The position numbers and the translations under genes are program-made. DNA of 64,000 bases, from positions 2,356,001 through 2,420,000 of the forward strand of contig NZ_CP059571.1 in the NCBI RefSeq assembly GCF_014055025.1, written 5' to 3'. Below the pieces are notes generated by a model. It made no database searches. It worked only from the letters and a program-made list of their open reading frames with translations, and was not told the origin of the DNA. Positions within the stretch are counted from its first letter, which is position 1; every line of letters starts with the position of its first letter. Below are positions 34,295 to 44,263 of the stretch, one piece after another. The DNA is from Neisseria bacilliformis. GTDB taxonomy: Bacteria; Pseudomonadota; Gammaproteobacteria; Burkholderiales; Neisseriaceae.

Positions 34295-34941
34295 TTTCCG
34301 TCGAACATGTATACAAACAATACCAAACCCGCCAAGGGAAACGCACCGTTTTAAACGACATCAACTTCAAATTGAAAAAAGGGGAAAAAATCGGCATCCT
34401 CGGGCGCAACGGCGCAGGTAAATCCACGCTGATCCGCCTGATTAGTGGCGTAGAGCCGCCGACGCAGGGAGAAATCAAGCGCACAATGAGCATTTCCTGG
34501 CCGCTGGCCTTTTCCGGCGCATTCCAAGGCAGCCTGACCGGCATGGACAACCTGCGCTTCATCTGCCGCATTTATGATGTGGATATAGATTATGTAAAGG
34601 ATTTCACAGAAGAATTTTCCGAACTCGGCCGTTATCTTTACGAGCCGGTCAAACGCTACTCTTCGGGTATGAAAGCGCGCTTGGCCTTCGCCCTGTCCCT
34701 TGCAGTGGAGTTCGACTGTTATCTGATTGACGAAGTGATTGCCGTGGGCGACTCCCGCTTCACCAACAAATGCAAGTACGAACTTTTTGAAAAACGCAAA
34801 GACCGTTCGATTATTCTGGTTTCCCACAGCGACAGCGCGGTAAAACAGTATTGCGACAATGCGCTGGTTTTGGAAAGCGGCCGCATGTACTGCTTTGACA
34901 ATATGGTAGAAGCCTACAAATATTACAATTCGATGAACTGA
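34291..34941 (+). CDS. ctrD: Capsule export ABC ATPase CtrD
   Basis: KpsT-type ATPase, 216 residues. Walker [10 protein letters not shown] is at residues 38-46, the signature is [15 protein letters not shown], Walker [13 protein letters not shown], and the switch His is in [11 protein letters not shown]. The ATG at 34291 sits in the ctrC stop; the longer open frame is ctrC shadow. Last gene of the operon, followed by a DUS terminator. Confidence 0.94.
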   Translation: MISVEHVYKQYQTRQGKRTVLNDINFKLKKGEKIGILGRNGAGKSTLIRLISGVEPPTQGEIKRTMSISWPLAFSGAFQGSLTGMDNLRFICRIYDVDIDYVKDFTEEFSELGRYLYEPVKRYSSGMKARLAFALSLAVEFDCYLIDEVIAVGDSRFTNKCKYELFEKRKDRSIILVSHSDSAVKQYCDNALVLESGRMYCFDNMVEAYKYYNSMN

Positions 34942-34961
34942 AACCCATCCCATCACCAAAG

Positions 34962-35001
34962 AGGCCGTCTGAAAACCGTAAAAGTGGTTTTCAGACGGCC
35001 T
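34962..35001 (+). terminator. Inverted DUS pair after ctrD
   Basis: AGGCCGTCTGAAAACC and its complement followed by T residues. Confidence 0.65.
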
Positions 35002-35101
35002 CTTTTTGTCCGTTTTATCCGTGCCTGCTGCCAAACGGCATTCGGTTTCCGCCGCGCAAGAAAATTGCCGAGAAAACCCGGCATATTCCGATAAAAACCG
35101 A

Positions 35102-35686
35102 TCAATCGTCTTCGTCATCGTCATCGTCAGGCTCAAAGCCGCTGGGGAAGACTTTCAAAAACGCCGTTTCTTCCGGCGTATTCTGCCGCTTCAATATCGC
35201 ATTGCGGTGCGGATAACGGCCGAAACGGTCGATAACCGATTTGTGTTTTGCCTCCAAGCGCACCGCTTTGGACGTGCCGAAACGCTGGAACAAACCCATC
35301 GCCGTGGTATGGATGTTGCGGTTTTCGCTGTGCATAAAAGGCATCAGGATAAACTGCCGCTGCCGCGCTTCCATAAACGGAAAGGACTGGTGGCGCACCG
35401 CTTCCTGCGCCAGCAGCAAGGCCATGCGGTCTTGCGTGTAGGCATGGGGTTTGCCGCGAAAGATGGCGCGGGAAAACTGATCCAGAATGATGATTTCCGC
35501 CAGGCGGCCTTGGATGGTGTCGCGCCAGTCGGAAAGCTCGCAGTTGACGGCGTTGCGGAAAACGCGTTCATATGTGGTGCGGATTTTCAAGTCCAAATAC
35601 TGGCTTTCGGTAAACCAATGCCGCCGGGTGTCTTTATCAAACCAAAAGTCCAAAATTTCCTGCGGGGTAACATACAGCAGCTGCAT
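35102..35686 (-). CDS. DUF924-family protein
   Basis: 194 residues, a helical protein of the DUF924 family, of unknown function. Motifs are PQEILDFWFDKDTRRHWF, GRLAEIILDQFSRAIFRG and PFMHSENRNIHTTAM. The tail is extremely acidic (GFEPDDDDDEDD), coded by GAT/GAC repeats at 35102-35130. The ATG at 35686 follows AAGGAG; a GTG two codons earlier is less likely. Confidence 0.88.
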   Translation of the reverse strand: MQLLYVTPQEILDFWFDKDTRRHWFTESQYLDLKIRTTYERVFRNAVNCELSDWRDTIQGRLAEIIILDQFSRAIFRGKPHAYTQDRMALLLAQEAVRHQSFPFMEARQRQFILMPFMHSENRNIHTTAMGLFQRFGTSKAVRLEAKHKSVIDRFGRYPHRNAILKRQNTPEETAFLKVFPSGFEPDDDDDEDD

Positions 35687-35859
35687 TTGCACTCCTTCAA
35701 GGCAAAGAGGTCAAGTCGTGTAACAATAAGGCGATGATTATATTACAGGCGGTTTTTTACTTATACCGACTGGTTTTATCGGTTATTTTTGCAAACAGAC
35801 GGTCGTTTTTTTTGATTAACGCATTTACGCACCCTAGTGCCGCCGCTTGTCTGCTTTAA

Positions 35860-35892
35860 AGGCCGTCTGAAAAACGTTTTTTCAGACGGCCT
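35860..35892 (-). terminator. DUS hairpin after ileS
   Basis: AGGCCGTCTGAAAAACG and its complement with almost no loop, 24 bases past the ileS stop. Confidence 0.6.
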
Positions 35893-35915
35893 TTCCGCTT
35901 CAAATCAGGCGGGCG

Positions 35916-38702
35916 TCAAACGTAATGGCGGCTTTCCGCGCGGCCTTCGACATTTTCGGCGCAGCGGGCGCAGACGGTTTCGTGTCCGGCCATCGTGCCG
36001 ACATCGGCGGTGTAATGCCAGCAGCGTTCGCATTTTTCGCCGCCGCTCACTTTCACTTCCACCGACAGTTCCGCGCCCTCTTTCACCTCGGCTTTGGAAA
36101 CCAGCAGGGCGAAGCGCAATTCGCCGTCCAAGGCGGACAGGGCGGCGGCCAACTCCGCCGGCGCGGTAATCACCACTTCGGCCTGTAAGGAAGAGCCGAG
36201 GGATTTGTCCGAGCGCAAAGGCTCGATGGCGGCTGTTACCGCATTGCGCACTTCGCGCACGGCCTGCCATTTTCTGCTAAGGGCGGCTTCGCTTTCAGAC
36301 GGCATCTGCGGGAAATCGTGCCAAGTGTGGAACAACACGCTGTCTTCCTCGCCGCCGCCGATGATGTCCCACGCCTCCTCGGCCGTGAAGCACAAAATCG
36401 GCGAGACCAGCAGCACCAGGCTGCGGGTGATGTGGTAAAGCGCGGTTTGCGCGCTGCGGCGGGCGTGGCTGCCTGCGGGCGTGGTGTACAGGCGGTCTTT
36501 CAGAATATCGAGGTAGAACGCGCCCAAATCTTCGGAACAGAACGCAACAATATCCTGCACGGCAAAATGGAAGGCGTAGCGCGGATAGTAGTCGCCCGCC
36601 AGTTTTTCCTGCAACCGGCGCGCCATTACCAGCGCGTAGCGGTCGATTTCCACCATGTCGGCCTGCGGCACGGCATCTTCGATGGGATGGAAATCGCTCA
36701 GGTTGGCCAGCAGGAAACGCAGGGTGTTGCGCAGGCGGCGGTAGCTTTCGGTAACGCGTTTGAGGATTTCTTTGGAAATCGCCAGCTCGCCGCTGTAATC
36801 GGTGGTCGCCGTCCACAAGCGCAGGATGTCCGCGCCGAATTCGTTGTACACCTCCTGCGGGGCAACCACGTTGCCCAGCGATTTGGACATTTTGCGCCCG
36901 TCCTGATCGACAACGAAGCCGTGGGTCAGAAGCTGTTTGTACGGCGCGCGTCCCAAAGTAGCGCAGCCGGTCAGCATGGAAGACTGAAACCAACCCCGGT
37001 GCTGGTCGCTGCCTTCGAGATACAAATCGGCAGGCCAGGCCAGCTCTTCGCGCTGTTTCAGCACCGAATAATGCGTCGAACCCGAATCAAACCATACGTC
37101 CATCGTATCGGGCAGCTTGTCGTAGTGTTCGCAATCTTCTGCATCCAGCAGCTCGCTTTTATCGAGCGCGAACCATGCTTCGATGCCTTTTTCTTCGATG
37201 CGCTGCGCGATTTTTTCCAGCAGCGCGGCGGAATCGGGGTGCAGTTCGCCCGTTTCCTTATGGGCGAAAAAGGTCATCGGCGTACCCCAAAACCGCTGGC
37301 GGGACACCACCCAGTCGGGACGGCCTTCGATCATCGCCTGCAAGCGCGCCCTGCCCCATGCGGGGAAAAACTCGGTGTCGTCCACAGCCTGCAAGGCTTT
37401 GTTGCGCAGGGTTTTACCGTCCGCGCCGTTTTTGTCCATGCCGATAAACCATTGGCCGGTGGCGCGGTAAATCAGCGGGGTTTTATGCCGCCAGCAGTGG
37501 GCGTAGCTGTGTTCGATTTTTCCGTTTGCCAGCAGGCGGCCGTTTTCGGCCAGCCAGTCGATGACCAGCGGATTGGCCTCCCAAACGGTCATGCCCGCCA
37601 GACGCGGCGTGTCGGCAATATAACGCCCCTGCGCGTTGACGGGATTGATCAGTTCGATGCCGTATTTGATGCAGACAAAATAGTCTTCCAAACCGTGCGC
37701 GGGCGCGGTGTGCACCAAGCCCGTACCGGCTTCGGTGGTAACGTGTTCCCCGTTCAGCAGCGGGATGTCGCGTTCCAGGAAGGGATGGCTCAAATGCAGG
37801 TTTTCCAGTTTTTCGCCCGTGGTTTCGGCCAACACTTTGAGGCCGTCTGAAAAGCCGTAGCGTTCGAGCGCGGATTGCGCCAAATCTTTGGCCAGCACCA
37901 GCCTGCCTTTGGGCGTATCGATCAGTTGGTAAACAATTTCCGCTCCGGCGGAAACGGCCTGGCTGGCGGGCAGCGTCCACGGCGTAGTCGTCCAGATGAC
38001 GCCGTATGCTTCGCCTTCGATTTTGTCCAAACCGAAAGCCGCCGCCAGCGCGGCGGTGTCTTTGAACGGGTAGGCTACATCGATGGCAGAGGACACTTTG
38101 TCTTTGTATTCCACTTCGGCTTCGGCCAGCGAAGAGCCGCAATCTAGGCAGAACTGAACGGGTTTCGCGCCGCGATAGAGGTAGCCCGCCTTATAAATTT
38201 CGCCCAAGGTGCGCACGGTGTCGGCTTCGGTTTTGTAGTCCATGGTCAGATAGGGATGCTCCCAATCACCCAGCACGCCGAGGCGGATGAAGTCCTTTTT
38301 CTGGCGGGCAATCTGTTCGGCGGCGTAGCTGCGGCAGAGTTCGCGGAATTTGGCTTTGGGCATGTCGCGGCCGTGCAGTTTTTCCACCATCACTTCGATG
38401 GGCAGGCCGTGGCAGTCCCAGCCGGGAACGTAGGGCGCGTCGAAACCGGCCAGCGTTTTGCTGCGCAGGATGATGTCTTTGAGGATTTTATTGACGGCAT
38501 GGCCGATGTGGATGTCGCCGTTGGCATAGGGCGGGCCGTCGTGCAGGATGAATTTCGGGCGGCCTTTGCTGATTTGGCGCAGTTTCTGATAGCGTTTTTG
38601 TTCATACCAGCTTTTGAGCCATTGCGACTCGCGTTTGGCAAGGTCTCCGCGCATGGGGAACGGGGTGTCCAATAGGTTTACGGTTTTGCGGTAATCGGTC
38701 AT
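35916..38702 (-). CDS. ileS: Isoleucyl-tRNA synthetase
   Basis: Class I synthetase, 928 residues from the ATG at 38702. The HIGH motif is at residues 65-68 ([11 protein letters not shown]), KMSKS is near 603 ([11 protein letters not shown]), and a C-terminal zinc site has CERCWHY and CARCAENV. The N-terminus [19 protein letters not shown] is typical of bacterial IleRS. Codons upstream of 38702 read through a DUS. An AT-dialect DUS lies in frame at 36294-36305. Confidence 0.96.
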   Translation of the reverse strand: MTDYRKTVNLLDTPFPMRGDLAKRESQWLKSWYEQKRYQKLRQISKGRPKFILHDGPPYANGDIHIGHAVNKILKDIILRSKTLAGFDAPYVPGWDCHGLPIEVMVEKLHGRDMPKAKFRELCRSYAAEQIARQKKDFIRLGVLGDWEHPYLTMDYKTEADTVRTLGEIYKAGYLYRGAKPVQFCLDCGSSLAEAEVEYKDKVSSAIDVAYPFKDTAALAAAFGLDKIEGEAYGVIWTTTPWTLPASQAVSAGAEIVYQLIDTPKGRLVLAKDLAQSALERYGFSDGLKVLAETTGEKLENLHLSHPFLERDIPLLNGEHVTTEAGTGLVHTAPAHGLEDYFVCIKYGIELINPVNAQGRYIADTPRLAGMTVWEANPLVIDWLAENGRLLANGKIEHSYAHCWRHKTPLIYRATGQWFIGMDKNGADGKTLRNKALQAVDDTEFFPAWGRARLQAMIEGRPDWVVSRQRFWGTPMTFFAHKETGELHPDSAALLEKIAQRIEEKGIEAWFALDKSELLDAEDCEHYDKLPDTMDVWFDSGSTHYSVLKQREELAWPADLYLEGSDQHRGWFQSSMLTGCATLGRAPYKQLLTHGFVVDQDGRKMSKSLGNVVAPQEVYNEFGADILRLWTATTDYSGELAISKEILKRVTESYRRLRNTLRFLLANLSDFHPIEDAVPQADMVEIDRYALVMARRLQEKLAGDYYPRYAFHFAVQDIVAFCSEDLGAFYLDILKDRLYTTPAGSHARRSAQTALYHITRSLVLLVSPILCFTAEEAWDIIGGGEEDSVLFHTWHDFPQMPSESEAALSRKWQAVREVRNAVTAAIEPLRSDKSLGSSLQAEVVITAPAELAAALSALDGELRFALLVSKAEVKEGAELSVEVKVSGGEKCERCWHYTADVGTMAGHETVCARCAENVEGRAESRHYV

Positions 38703-38813
38703 GTTGTATTCCGGCGTTGTTTTAAAATGGGAAACAGCCTCTGCAAAAGGCCGTCTGAAAACAAAAAACAATGGCCGCATTGTAGCCCAAACCGAGGCCG
38801 ATTATAAGGCCGC

Positions 38814-38876
38814 AGGCCGTCTGAAAAGCACGATGCGGGGTTTTGGCTGCGCCGAAGCCGTGCTTTCAGACGGCCT
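38814..38876. repeat. DUS-bounded stem-loop with conserved core
   Basis: DUS pair around GGCTGCGCCGAAGCCGTGC, lying between the porin terminator and the ileS start. Confidence 0.6.
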
Positions 38877-38885
38877 GAAATAAGA

Positions 38886-38911
38886 AAAGAGCCTGCTTTC
38901 GCAGGCTCTTT
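38886..38911 (-). terminator. Intrinsic terminator of the porin gene
   Basis: AAAGAGCCTGC and GCAGGCTCTTT around TTTC, a strong stem with flanking T residues on the minus strand. Confidence 0.9.
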
Positions 38912-38934
38912 CTATGCATTATCCAATCCGAAGA

Positions 38935-40038
38935 TTAGAATTTGTGGCGCAGACCAACCAAACCGGCTGTGGTTTCGGTTTTGTCGTTTTTCTTACCGGC
39001 TTTCAACCAACCGGCTTGCGCGAATGCGGTAGTGCGTTTGGAGAAGTCGTAATCCGCACCGACAACCACTTGGTTGTACTCGGTGGAGTTTCTCTCAGCG
39101 TCAGACAGGTTTTTGCCTTTGGCTTTGAAACCGTGAGCGTAAGACACTTTGGGAGTTACGTTGCCCATAGTATAAGCACCGCTTACAGCCAGCTCGTGAG
39201 TTTTAACGCCGGCAGAACCGTCAGTAGCTGCATCGTAGTCATCATCACCAGACAATGTTGCACGATAGCTATTGAGACTATCCCAACCGTTGGTGTACTG
39301 GTAAGTACCGCTTACAAACAGATTATTGGCATCGTAACCGGCAACTACACGGTGAGCCTGACCGGATTTTTTGCCGCTGGTGCCGACAGAAGCAGTTTTC
39401 TTATAGGCAAAACCATACTGGGCAAAGAAACCGGAGTTTTCGTAGTTCAAACCAGCGTAGTAGGAAGAAGTATCACCGCCATGGCCATCACGACCGTTAG
39501 TGTAACCTTCGCCACGAACATTAGTTGTGGCATTATCACGCGGAGAGAACTGAACGTTAGCACTGAAACCGGCAAATACAGGGCTGTCGTAACGTACGGA
39601 CAGGATTTTCTCGCTGGTACGTTTCAGAGTTTCCAAATCAAGGGCGTGGTTGTTGTTTTCCCATTTGCCACTTTGATCTTCCATATCATCCAACTGGGTG
39701 GACATTTTACCGGCGCGGATGGTACCGGCAGTAGTTTCCAAACCGATGTAAGCCTGACGATTACCCCAGCCAGTACTGTTGCCAGCTACGGAAGTTTTGG
39801 ATTCTACTTTCCAAATTGCGTTCAGGCCGTTACCCAAGCTTTCGTGACCTTTGAAACCGACACGGGAACCGAAGTCGGCAAGTTCGGTAGTAGTGTGGTC
39901 TTTGGTTTTAACACCGTTCTCGTGTATTTTAGTCTGGCTGACTTCGACACCGGCTTTAATCTGACCATAGAGGGTTACGTCTGCCATAGCGGCAGTGGAC
40001 AAACCAAACAGAGACAGAGCAATCAGGGTTTTTTTCAT
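38935..40038 (-). CDS. Trimeric outer-membrane porin (PorB-like)
   Basis: 16-strand general porin of Neisseria. 367 residues, with signal peptide MKKTLIALSLFGLSTAAMA cut before DVTLYGQIKAG. Landmarks are SRVGFKGHESLGNGLNAIWK, WGNRQAYIGLET and AGKMSTQLDD; the C-terminus ends LVGLRHKF with the terminal Phe needed for barrel assembly. Codon use is plainer and lower in GC than the neighbours, as is common for highly expressed genes. AAAGGA precedes the ATG. The paralogue type (PorA or PorB) cannot be settled from this window. Confidence 0.93.
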   Translation of the reverse strand: MKKTLIALSLFGLSTAAMADVTLYGQIKAGVEVSQTKIHENGVKTKDHTTTELADFGSRVGFKGHESLGNGLNAIWKVESKTSVAGNSTGWGNRQAYIGLETTAGTIRAGKMSTQLDDMEDQSGKWENNNHALDLETLKRTSEKILSVRYDSPVFAGFSANVQFSPRDNATTNVRGEGYTNGRDGHGGDTSSYYAGLNYENSGFFAQYGFAYKKTASVGTSGKKSGQAHRVVAGYDANNLFVSGTYQYTNGWDSLNSYRATLSGDDDYDAATDGSAGVKTHELAVSGAYTMGNVTPKVSYAHGFKAKGKNLSDAERNSTEYNQVVVGADYDFSKRTTAFAQAGWLKAGKKNDKTETTAGLVGLRHKF

Positions 40039-40419
40039 TGCTGTATTCCTTTTAACGTTTAAGAAAATCAGGCGAAACCGGATGACTCCGATTAAGCTGT
40101 TGCGTTGTCCGCCCTATTCGGGCGATTGCATGGGCGTAAATATAAATGCTTCACTGCAAAAAAACAAACTTTATCGGCGTTTTCCCGCCGGAATGCGGCG
40201 CAAAAGTGTGGGGTTTATCCAACACAATCCGAATTGTCTTTTTGTTTTCATGCTGTTATTCGGCAGCCTGTTTGATGCGGGACGGTAAAGCCGCCGCTGC
40301 GGGATTTGTTGCGTTTTCGCACTTGCGGCAGTTTGGCAGGCGAAGCGGGCGGTGCGCCGCACAATCAGGCCGTCTGAAAAAGCGGATTCGGCGTTTTTCA
40401 GACGGCCTCTACCGTAAGG
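40039..40419. promoter_or_regulatory. Gap between the SPOR operon and the porin; porin promoter region
   Basis: No gene is seen. On the minus strand TATATT and a run of seven T at 40158-40164 lie 100-125 bases before the porin ATG; a weak TTTGTT -35 at 18 bp spacing would put the T run in the spacer, as in some phase-variable neisserial porins. An inverted DUS pair at 40367-40408 ends the SPOR operon. Confidence 0.35.
40367..40408 (-). terminator. Inverted DUS pair after the SPOR gene
   Basis: AGGCCGTCTGAAAAA and its complement, 12 bases past the stop at 40420. Confidence 0.6.
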
Positions 40420-41325
40420 TTAGCGGCAGCGGTTGCGGGTGAGGCGGCCGTATTGTCCGACGATGTTTTGGATGGCTTTGGCATCGTTGTCGTTTACGGT
40501 CATGAAGGTTACCTGCATTTTGGCGACGCTCTGCCCGCCTCCGCCCGCCGAGTTGATTTCGCGCAGCTGGCCGTTGAAACCCGCGCCCTGCAAGCGGGAG
40601 AGGAGTGCCTGCGCCTGACCCCGGTCGGCGCGGATGCCGACGCTGATGCCGCCTTCCATCAATACGGTGTTGAAACCTTTTTCCTGCAATGCCTGCATTT
40701 GGCTGCCCGCGTCGATGTTGATGGGCGTCCACACGGCGTAGGTGGTTTTGCCTTTGGGGGCTTCGCGGCGTTCGACGCTGCGGTTGGCGGCGTGCGGCCA
40801 GCGGGCGAGCAGCCCTTTGATGCGGTGGTAGTCGTCTTCGGGTATGGTTACGCTGGCGGTGGCGGTGCATTGTCTGCCGCCGCGCGCGCCGGCTGCGGCG
40901 TCGTCCGTGGCGTAGCTGCCGTAGGGCGCGCTCTCGCCGGTGCGGCGGCGGCGTTCGGCTTCCTGTCGGATGGCAGTTTGGCGGGCTTTTTCGTCCTGCA
41001 TCCATTTTTCGCGCGCGGCGATGCGTTTGGCAGCGTCTTCTTCGGTGTCGGCGGGTTCGACGAACACTTCCTGCGCGCCGCCGTTGTCGTTCACCCAGTC
41101 GCCGTTTGTGCGGGCGGGGGCGGATGCGGGGGCTTGGGCTGCGCCGGCGTTTTTGGGTTTGACCATCGGCTCGGAGAGCTCGGAGGCGGTGCGGGCGAGT
41201 TTTTCGCCGGCTTCTTTGCGGCGGACGGCGAGATCGGCTTCCTGCTCGGCGATGATTTTGGTGAGCGTTGTGCCGCCGAACACGATGAGATTGAGCGCGA
41301 CGAGTGCGAAAAACAACCACTTCAT
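40420..41325 (-). CDS. Membrane-anchored SPOR-like protein
   Basis: 301 residues. One N-terminal membrane segment ([16 protein letters not shown]) precedes a charged, helical linker to about residue 150; the C-terminal ~110 residues look like a SPOR-type peptidoglycan-binding domain ([20 protein letters not shown] then [12 protein letters not shown]). SPOR proteins bind denuded glycan at the septum, so a cell-envelope role is inferred. Its ATG overlaps the coaX stop (ATGA). Confidence 0.72.
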   Translation of the reverse strand: MKWLFFALVALNLIVFGGTTLTKIIAEQEADLAVRRKEAGEKLARTASELSEPMVKPKNAGAAQAPASAPARTNGDWVNDNGGAQEVFVEPADTEEDAAKRIAAREKWMQDEKARQTAIRQEAERRRRTGESAPYGSYATDDAAAGARGGRQCTATASVTIPEDDYHRIKGLLARWPHAANRSVERREAPKGKTTYAVWTPINIDAGSQMQALQEKGFNTVLMEGGISVGIRADRGQAQALLSRLQGAGFNGQLREINSAGGGGQSVAKMQVTFMTVNDNDAKAIQNIVGQYGRLTRNRCR

Positions 41326-43047
41326 TGATTTTGTCCTACCCAGTTTGCGAGGCCGTAAACGACCAAATTATCTACGATTTTGATATTGTTGTCTAAAACG
41401 AAGCCTTGCGGCAGCGCGTGCGCCACTTTGGCCGCGCCGCCGCCGGTGATGACGACATCGACGGGCTTTTCCCGCCCCACTTTTTCTTTCAGACGGCCGT
41501 GCATCAGGATGAGTGCGCCGCAGACGGCGTCCATCATGCCGCCGGCAATGGCGTTGGCGGTGGTGGTGGCGAAGGGGTAAACCTTGCCTGCGGGGCGGTT
41601 GAGGTGGGCGGTTTTGGCGGCCATGGCTTCTTTCATCAGGTGGAAGCCGGGCATGATGCTGCCGCCGAGGTATTGGTTATCGTCGGTAAGCGCGTCGATG
41701 GTTACGGCGGTGCCGCAGCTGACGATGACGCAGGCGTTGCCGCTGAAACTGCGGCTGCCGAGGGCGTTGAACCAGCGGTCTGCGCCGTGTTCGGCGGTGT
41801 TGCGGTAGTGGTTGCGGATGCCCAGTGCCTGCGGCATGGAGGCCAGCCATTCTATCGGCGCGGGGATTTGCGCGGCCACTTGGCGTTTTTTTTTCTTCGC
41901 CGCACACGGCGCAGCCGGTTACGGCCACGCCCGCGCCGCCGAAACGCCGCCAGTCGTCGGCCAGCGGCTGCAAATCGCGGTAGGGCGTGCCGGACACCGC
42001 GCCCGGTTTGCCGTTTTCCAGCCATGCCCATTTCAGGCGGCTGTTGCCGCAGTCGAGCAGCAGGCGGCGGGCGGGGGCGGCCTGCGGCGGGAGCGGGCTT
42101 TGGCGCAGGCTGATTTCGCCGCTGACGATTTGTTTTTCGCCCGTTTCGGTGCGCAGCCGCAATGCGCCCTGCACGGTAACGCCGGCCACGATGCCTTCTT
42201 CTATTATTTGGCCGTGGTGCAGCAGGCGGACGGCTTGGCCGTGGTCGCGGTTGGCCTGTTCGTAGGCGGTGGCGAAGGGGGCGAAACCCTGTTCGGCGAA
42301 TGCGGCCAGCGCGGTATCGAGTTGGCGCAGCATGGTTTGCAGCAGCAGCGGGGCGGGCGGCGGGGCGGTTTTGCAGACGGCCTGTACCGATGCGGCCTGC
42401 TCCACTTCTTTGGGCAGGACGTAGTTGAGGCCGATGCCGACCACGGTGGCGGTTTTGCCTTCGCCGCGCACGGTTTCAATCAGGATGCCGCCGAGTTTGC
42501 CGCCGCCGGACACCAAGTCGTTCGGCCATTTGACCTGCGCGGGAATGTTCAGGCTGTTCAGGGCGTTGCGACAGGCGAGGCCGGCCACCAGAGCCAGCGC
42601 GCCGAGTTCGGCCTGCGGTTTGTCGAACACCCAGCCGAAGCTGAATGTCAGGCATTCGCCGGTGCGGCTGTGCCATTTTTTCCCCTGCCGGCCGCGTCCG
42701 CCGGTTTGTTCGTGGACAAGGCACAGGCGGCGGTGGGCGGACGGGACGCTTTCGCGGGCGGCGGCGAGGATGATGTCGTTGCTGGACGGGTGGCTGTGGC
42801 GCAGTTCGGCTTGGAAACCCGATGCGGCGGCGGCCAGCGTTTCTTCGGAAAACACCGCTAGCGGGCGCACCAGCCGCCAATAGCCGTCGTGCTGGCGCAG
42901 CAGGCCGCGTATGTGCACGGGCATTTGCTGCCACAGGCCGTTGAGCTGAGGCGGCCGGACGCCGCCTGCCCGCGCCAGCGCGGTGATGTGCTGCGGCAGG
43001 CCGTCTGAAAGGGCGGCGAGCAGCAGCCAGTGCGCCTGCCGCATCAT
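41322..43047 (-). pseudogene. birA-coaX: BirA-CoaX bifunctional protein, out of frame at an A9 run
   Basis: Neisserial fusion of biotin-protein ligase (BirA) and type III pantothenate kinase (CoaX). The first ~320 residues are BirA (helix-turn-helix, GGRGRQGKKWHS, KWPNDLVSGGGKLGGILIE). CoaX begins with LLLDCGNSRLKWAW, then the frame is lost at nine A (minus strand of T9, 41886-41894) and runs on as Arg-rich nonsense to 41677. The next frame carries the rest of Coa[39 protein letters not shown], to 41322. Eight A would give one 574-residue protein. It may be phase variation, slippage, decay or a sequencing error. BirA should still be made. Neighbours overlap at both ends. Confidence 0.88.
41886..41894 (-). 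repeat. Homopolymer A9 in coaX
   Basis: Minus strand GAAG-A9-CGCC. Nine A leave the CoaX half out of frame; eight would restore it. Runs of this length are the usual phase-variation switches in Neisseria. Confidence 0.85.
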
Positions 43048-43544
43048 CCGCGCTCCGAGGCGCGGATTTTTTCCAGCGTTTTGGTGGTGGAGGTTTGGTG
43101 CAGGAAGGGGATGGAAAACACTTGGCCGCCGCGTGCGAGCGTCTGCGCCGCGCCGACGATTTTTTCCGGCGGCCAGTCGCCGCCTTTTATCAGGATGTCC
43201 GGTTTGACGGTTTCGATCAGTGCGGCGGGCGTGTCTTCGTCAAACCAGGTAACCAAATCCACGCAGGCCAGAGCCGCCGCCACGGCCGCGCGGTCGGCCA
43301 GCGGGTTAATCGGGCGGTCGGAACCTTTGCCGAGGCGGCGCACGGAGGCATCGGTGTTCAGAGCCAGCACCATCGCCGCACCGGCCGAACGCGCCTGCGC
43401 CAGATAGGTAACATGCCCCCGGTGCAGGATGTCGAAACAGCCGTTGGTGAACACCAGCGGGCGCGGCAGCGCGGCGATGCGCTGCGCCAGCTCTTGCGGT
43501 GGGCAGATTTTCTGCTCGAAATCGGGCTGCGACCATGTTTGCAT
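43044..43544 (-). CDS. rfaE2: D-glycero-beta-D-manno-heptose 1-phosphate adenylyltransferase
   Basis: Makes ADP-heptose for the lipooligosaccharide inner core; the separate C-terminal half of HldE. 166 residues with the nucleotidyltransferase start VFTNGCFDILHRGHVTYL, then ALNTDASVRRLGKGSDRP and DILIKGGDW. The ATG at 43544 is preferred over an upstream one. The stop overlaps the birA ATG. Confidence 0.92.
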   Translation of the reverse strand: MQTWSQPDFEQKICPPQELAQRIAALPRPLVFTNGCFDILHRGHVTYLAQARSAGAAMVLALNTDASVRRLGKGSDRPINPLADRAAVAAALACVDLVTWFDEDTPAALIETVKPDILIKGGDWPPEKIVGAAQTLARGGQVFSIPFLHQTSTTKTLEKIRASERG

Positions 43545-43685
43545 AGGTTTGACTCGGTTAAAAAACGAAAAGGCCAAATCATACCGAAAGCATGGGATTA
43601 GGGCAACGAGGGCGGCGGAAACAGGCCGCGCGGGGTGTTTTTCAGACGGCCTGCCGCTGCCTGAGGCCGTCTGAAAACGGCAACA

Positions 43686-43719
43686 GAAAACCCGCTTCCG
43701 AATAAAGGGAAGCGGGTTT
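43686..43719 (-). terminator. Terminator of the tRNA-Pro/Arg/His cluster
   Basis: AAAACCCGCTTCC and GGGAAGCGGGTTT around GAATAAA. Confidence 0.85.
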
Positions 43720-43725
43720 GTATGC

Positions 43726-43802
43726 TGGGGTGGCTGATGGGGCTCGAACCCACGACAACCGGAATCACAATCCGGGGCTCTACCAACTGAGCTACAGCCA
43801 CC
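43726..43802 (-). tRNA. tRNA-His (GTG)
   Basis: Minus strand, anticodon loop TTGTGAT, D arm GCTCAGTTGGTAGAGC, T loop TTCGAGC, encoded CCA, and the extra G at position -1 typical of tRNA-His. Confidence 0.95.
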
Positions 43803-43835
43803 ACAAAAAACTTTTACCGTATCAAACTGCCGTTT

Positions 43836-43912
43836 TGGCGCGCCCGACAGGAATCGAACCTGTAACCGCCCGCTTAGAAGGCGGGTGCTCTATCCGGTTG
43901 AGCTACGGGCGC
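43836..43912 (-). tRNA. tRNA-Arg (TCT)
   Basis: Minus strand, 77 bases, acceptor GCGCCCG/CGGGCGC, anticodon loop CTTCTAA, T loop TTCGATT, encoded CCA. Confidence 0.95.
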
Positions 43913-43950
43913 ATCAACCTTCGCGGGCTTTGTTTCGGCGTCGGGAGATT

Positions 43951-44028
43951 TGGTCGGGGCGGTGGGATTCGAACTCACGACCCTCTGCTCCCAAAGCAGA
44001 TGCGCTAACCGGGCTGCGCTACGCCCCG
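43951..44028 (-). tRNA. tRNA-Pro (TGG)
   Basis: Minus strand, acceptor CGGGGCG/CGCCCCG, D arm GCGCAGCCCGGTTAGCGC, anticodon loop TTTGGGA, T loop TTCGAAT, encoded CCA. Confidence 0.95.
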
Positions 44029-44042
44029 ACGAGAAGACGCGG

Positions 44043-44071
44043 ACTATACAGGCCGTCTGAAAAGCCGTCAA
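44043..44071 (-). promoter_or_regulatory. Promoter of the tRNA-Pro/Arg/His cluster with a DUS spacer
   Basis: On the minus strand TTGACG (44071-44066) and TATAGT (44048-44043) are 17 bp apart. The complete DUS at 44050-44061 occupies most of the spacer. Confidence 0.72.
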
Positions 44072-44263
44072 GCACCGCGCCGCGCATTTTTTCAGACGGC
44101 CTGTTTGTGCGTTATTTTTACAGTGTATTTTGAACCCGCGCTTTTTCAGACGGCCTAATGCCTCGGCGCGGATGAAAAACTGGGCGGGAAATGCCATAAT
44201 GCCCGCCTTTTCCGTCTCATCCGTTTCATCCGCATACTATACATATATATAGAAAGGACAGGC

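Noticed and set aside
38914-40062. 382-residue plus-strand frame over the porin
   Set aside because: Antisense to a porin with a signal peptide and terminal Phe; no independent start signal.
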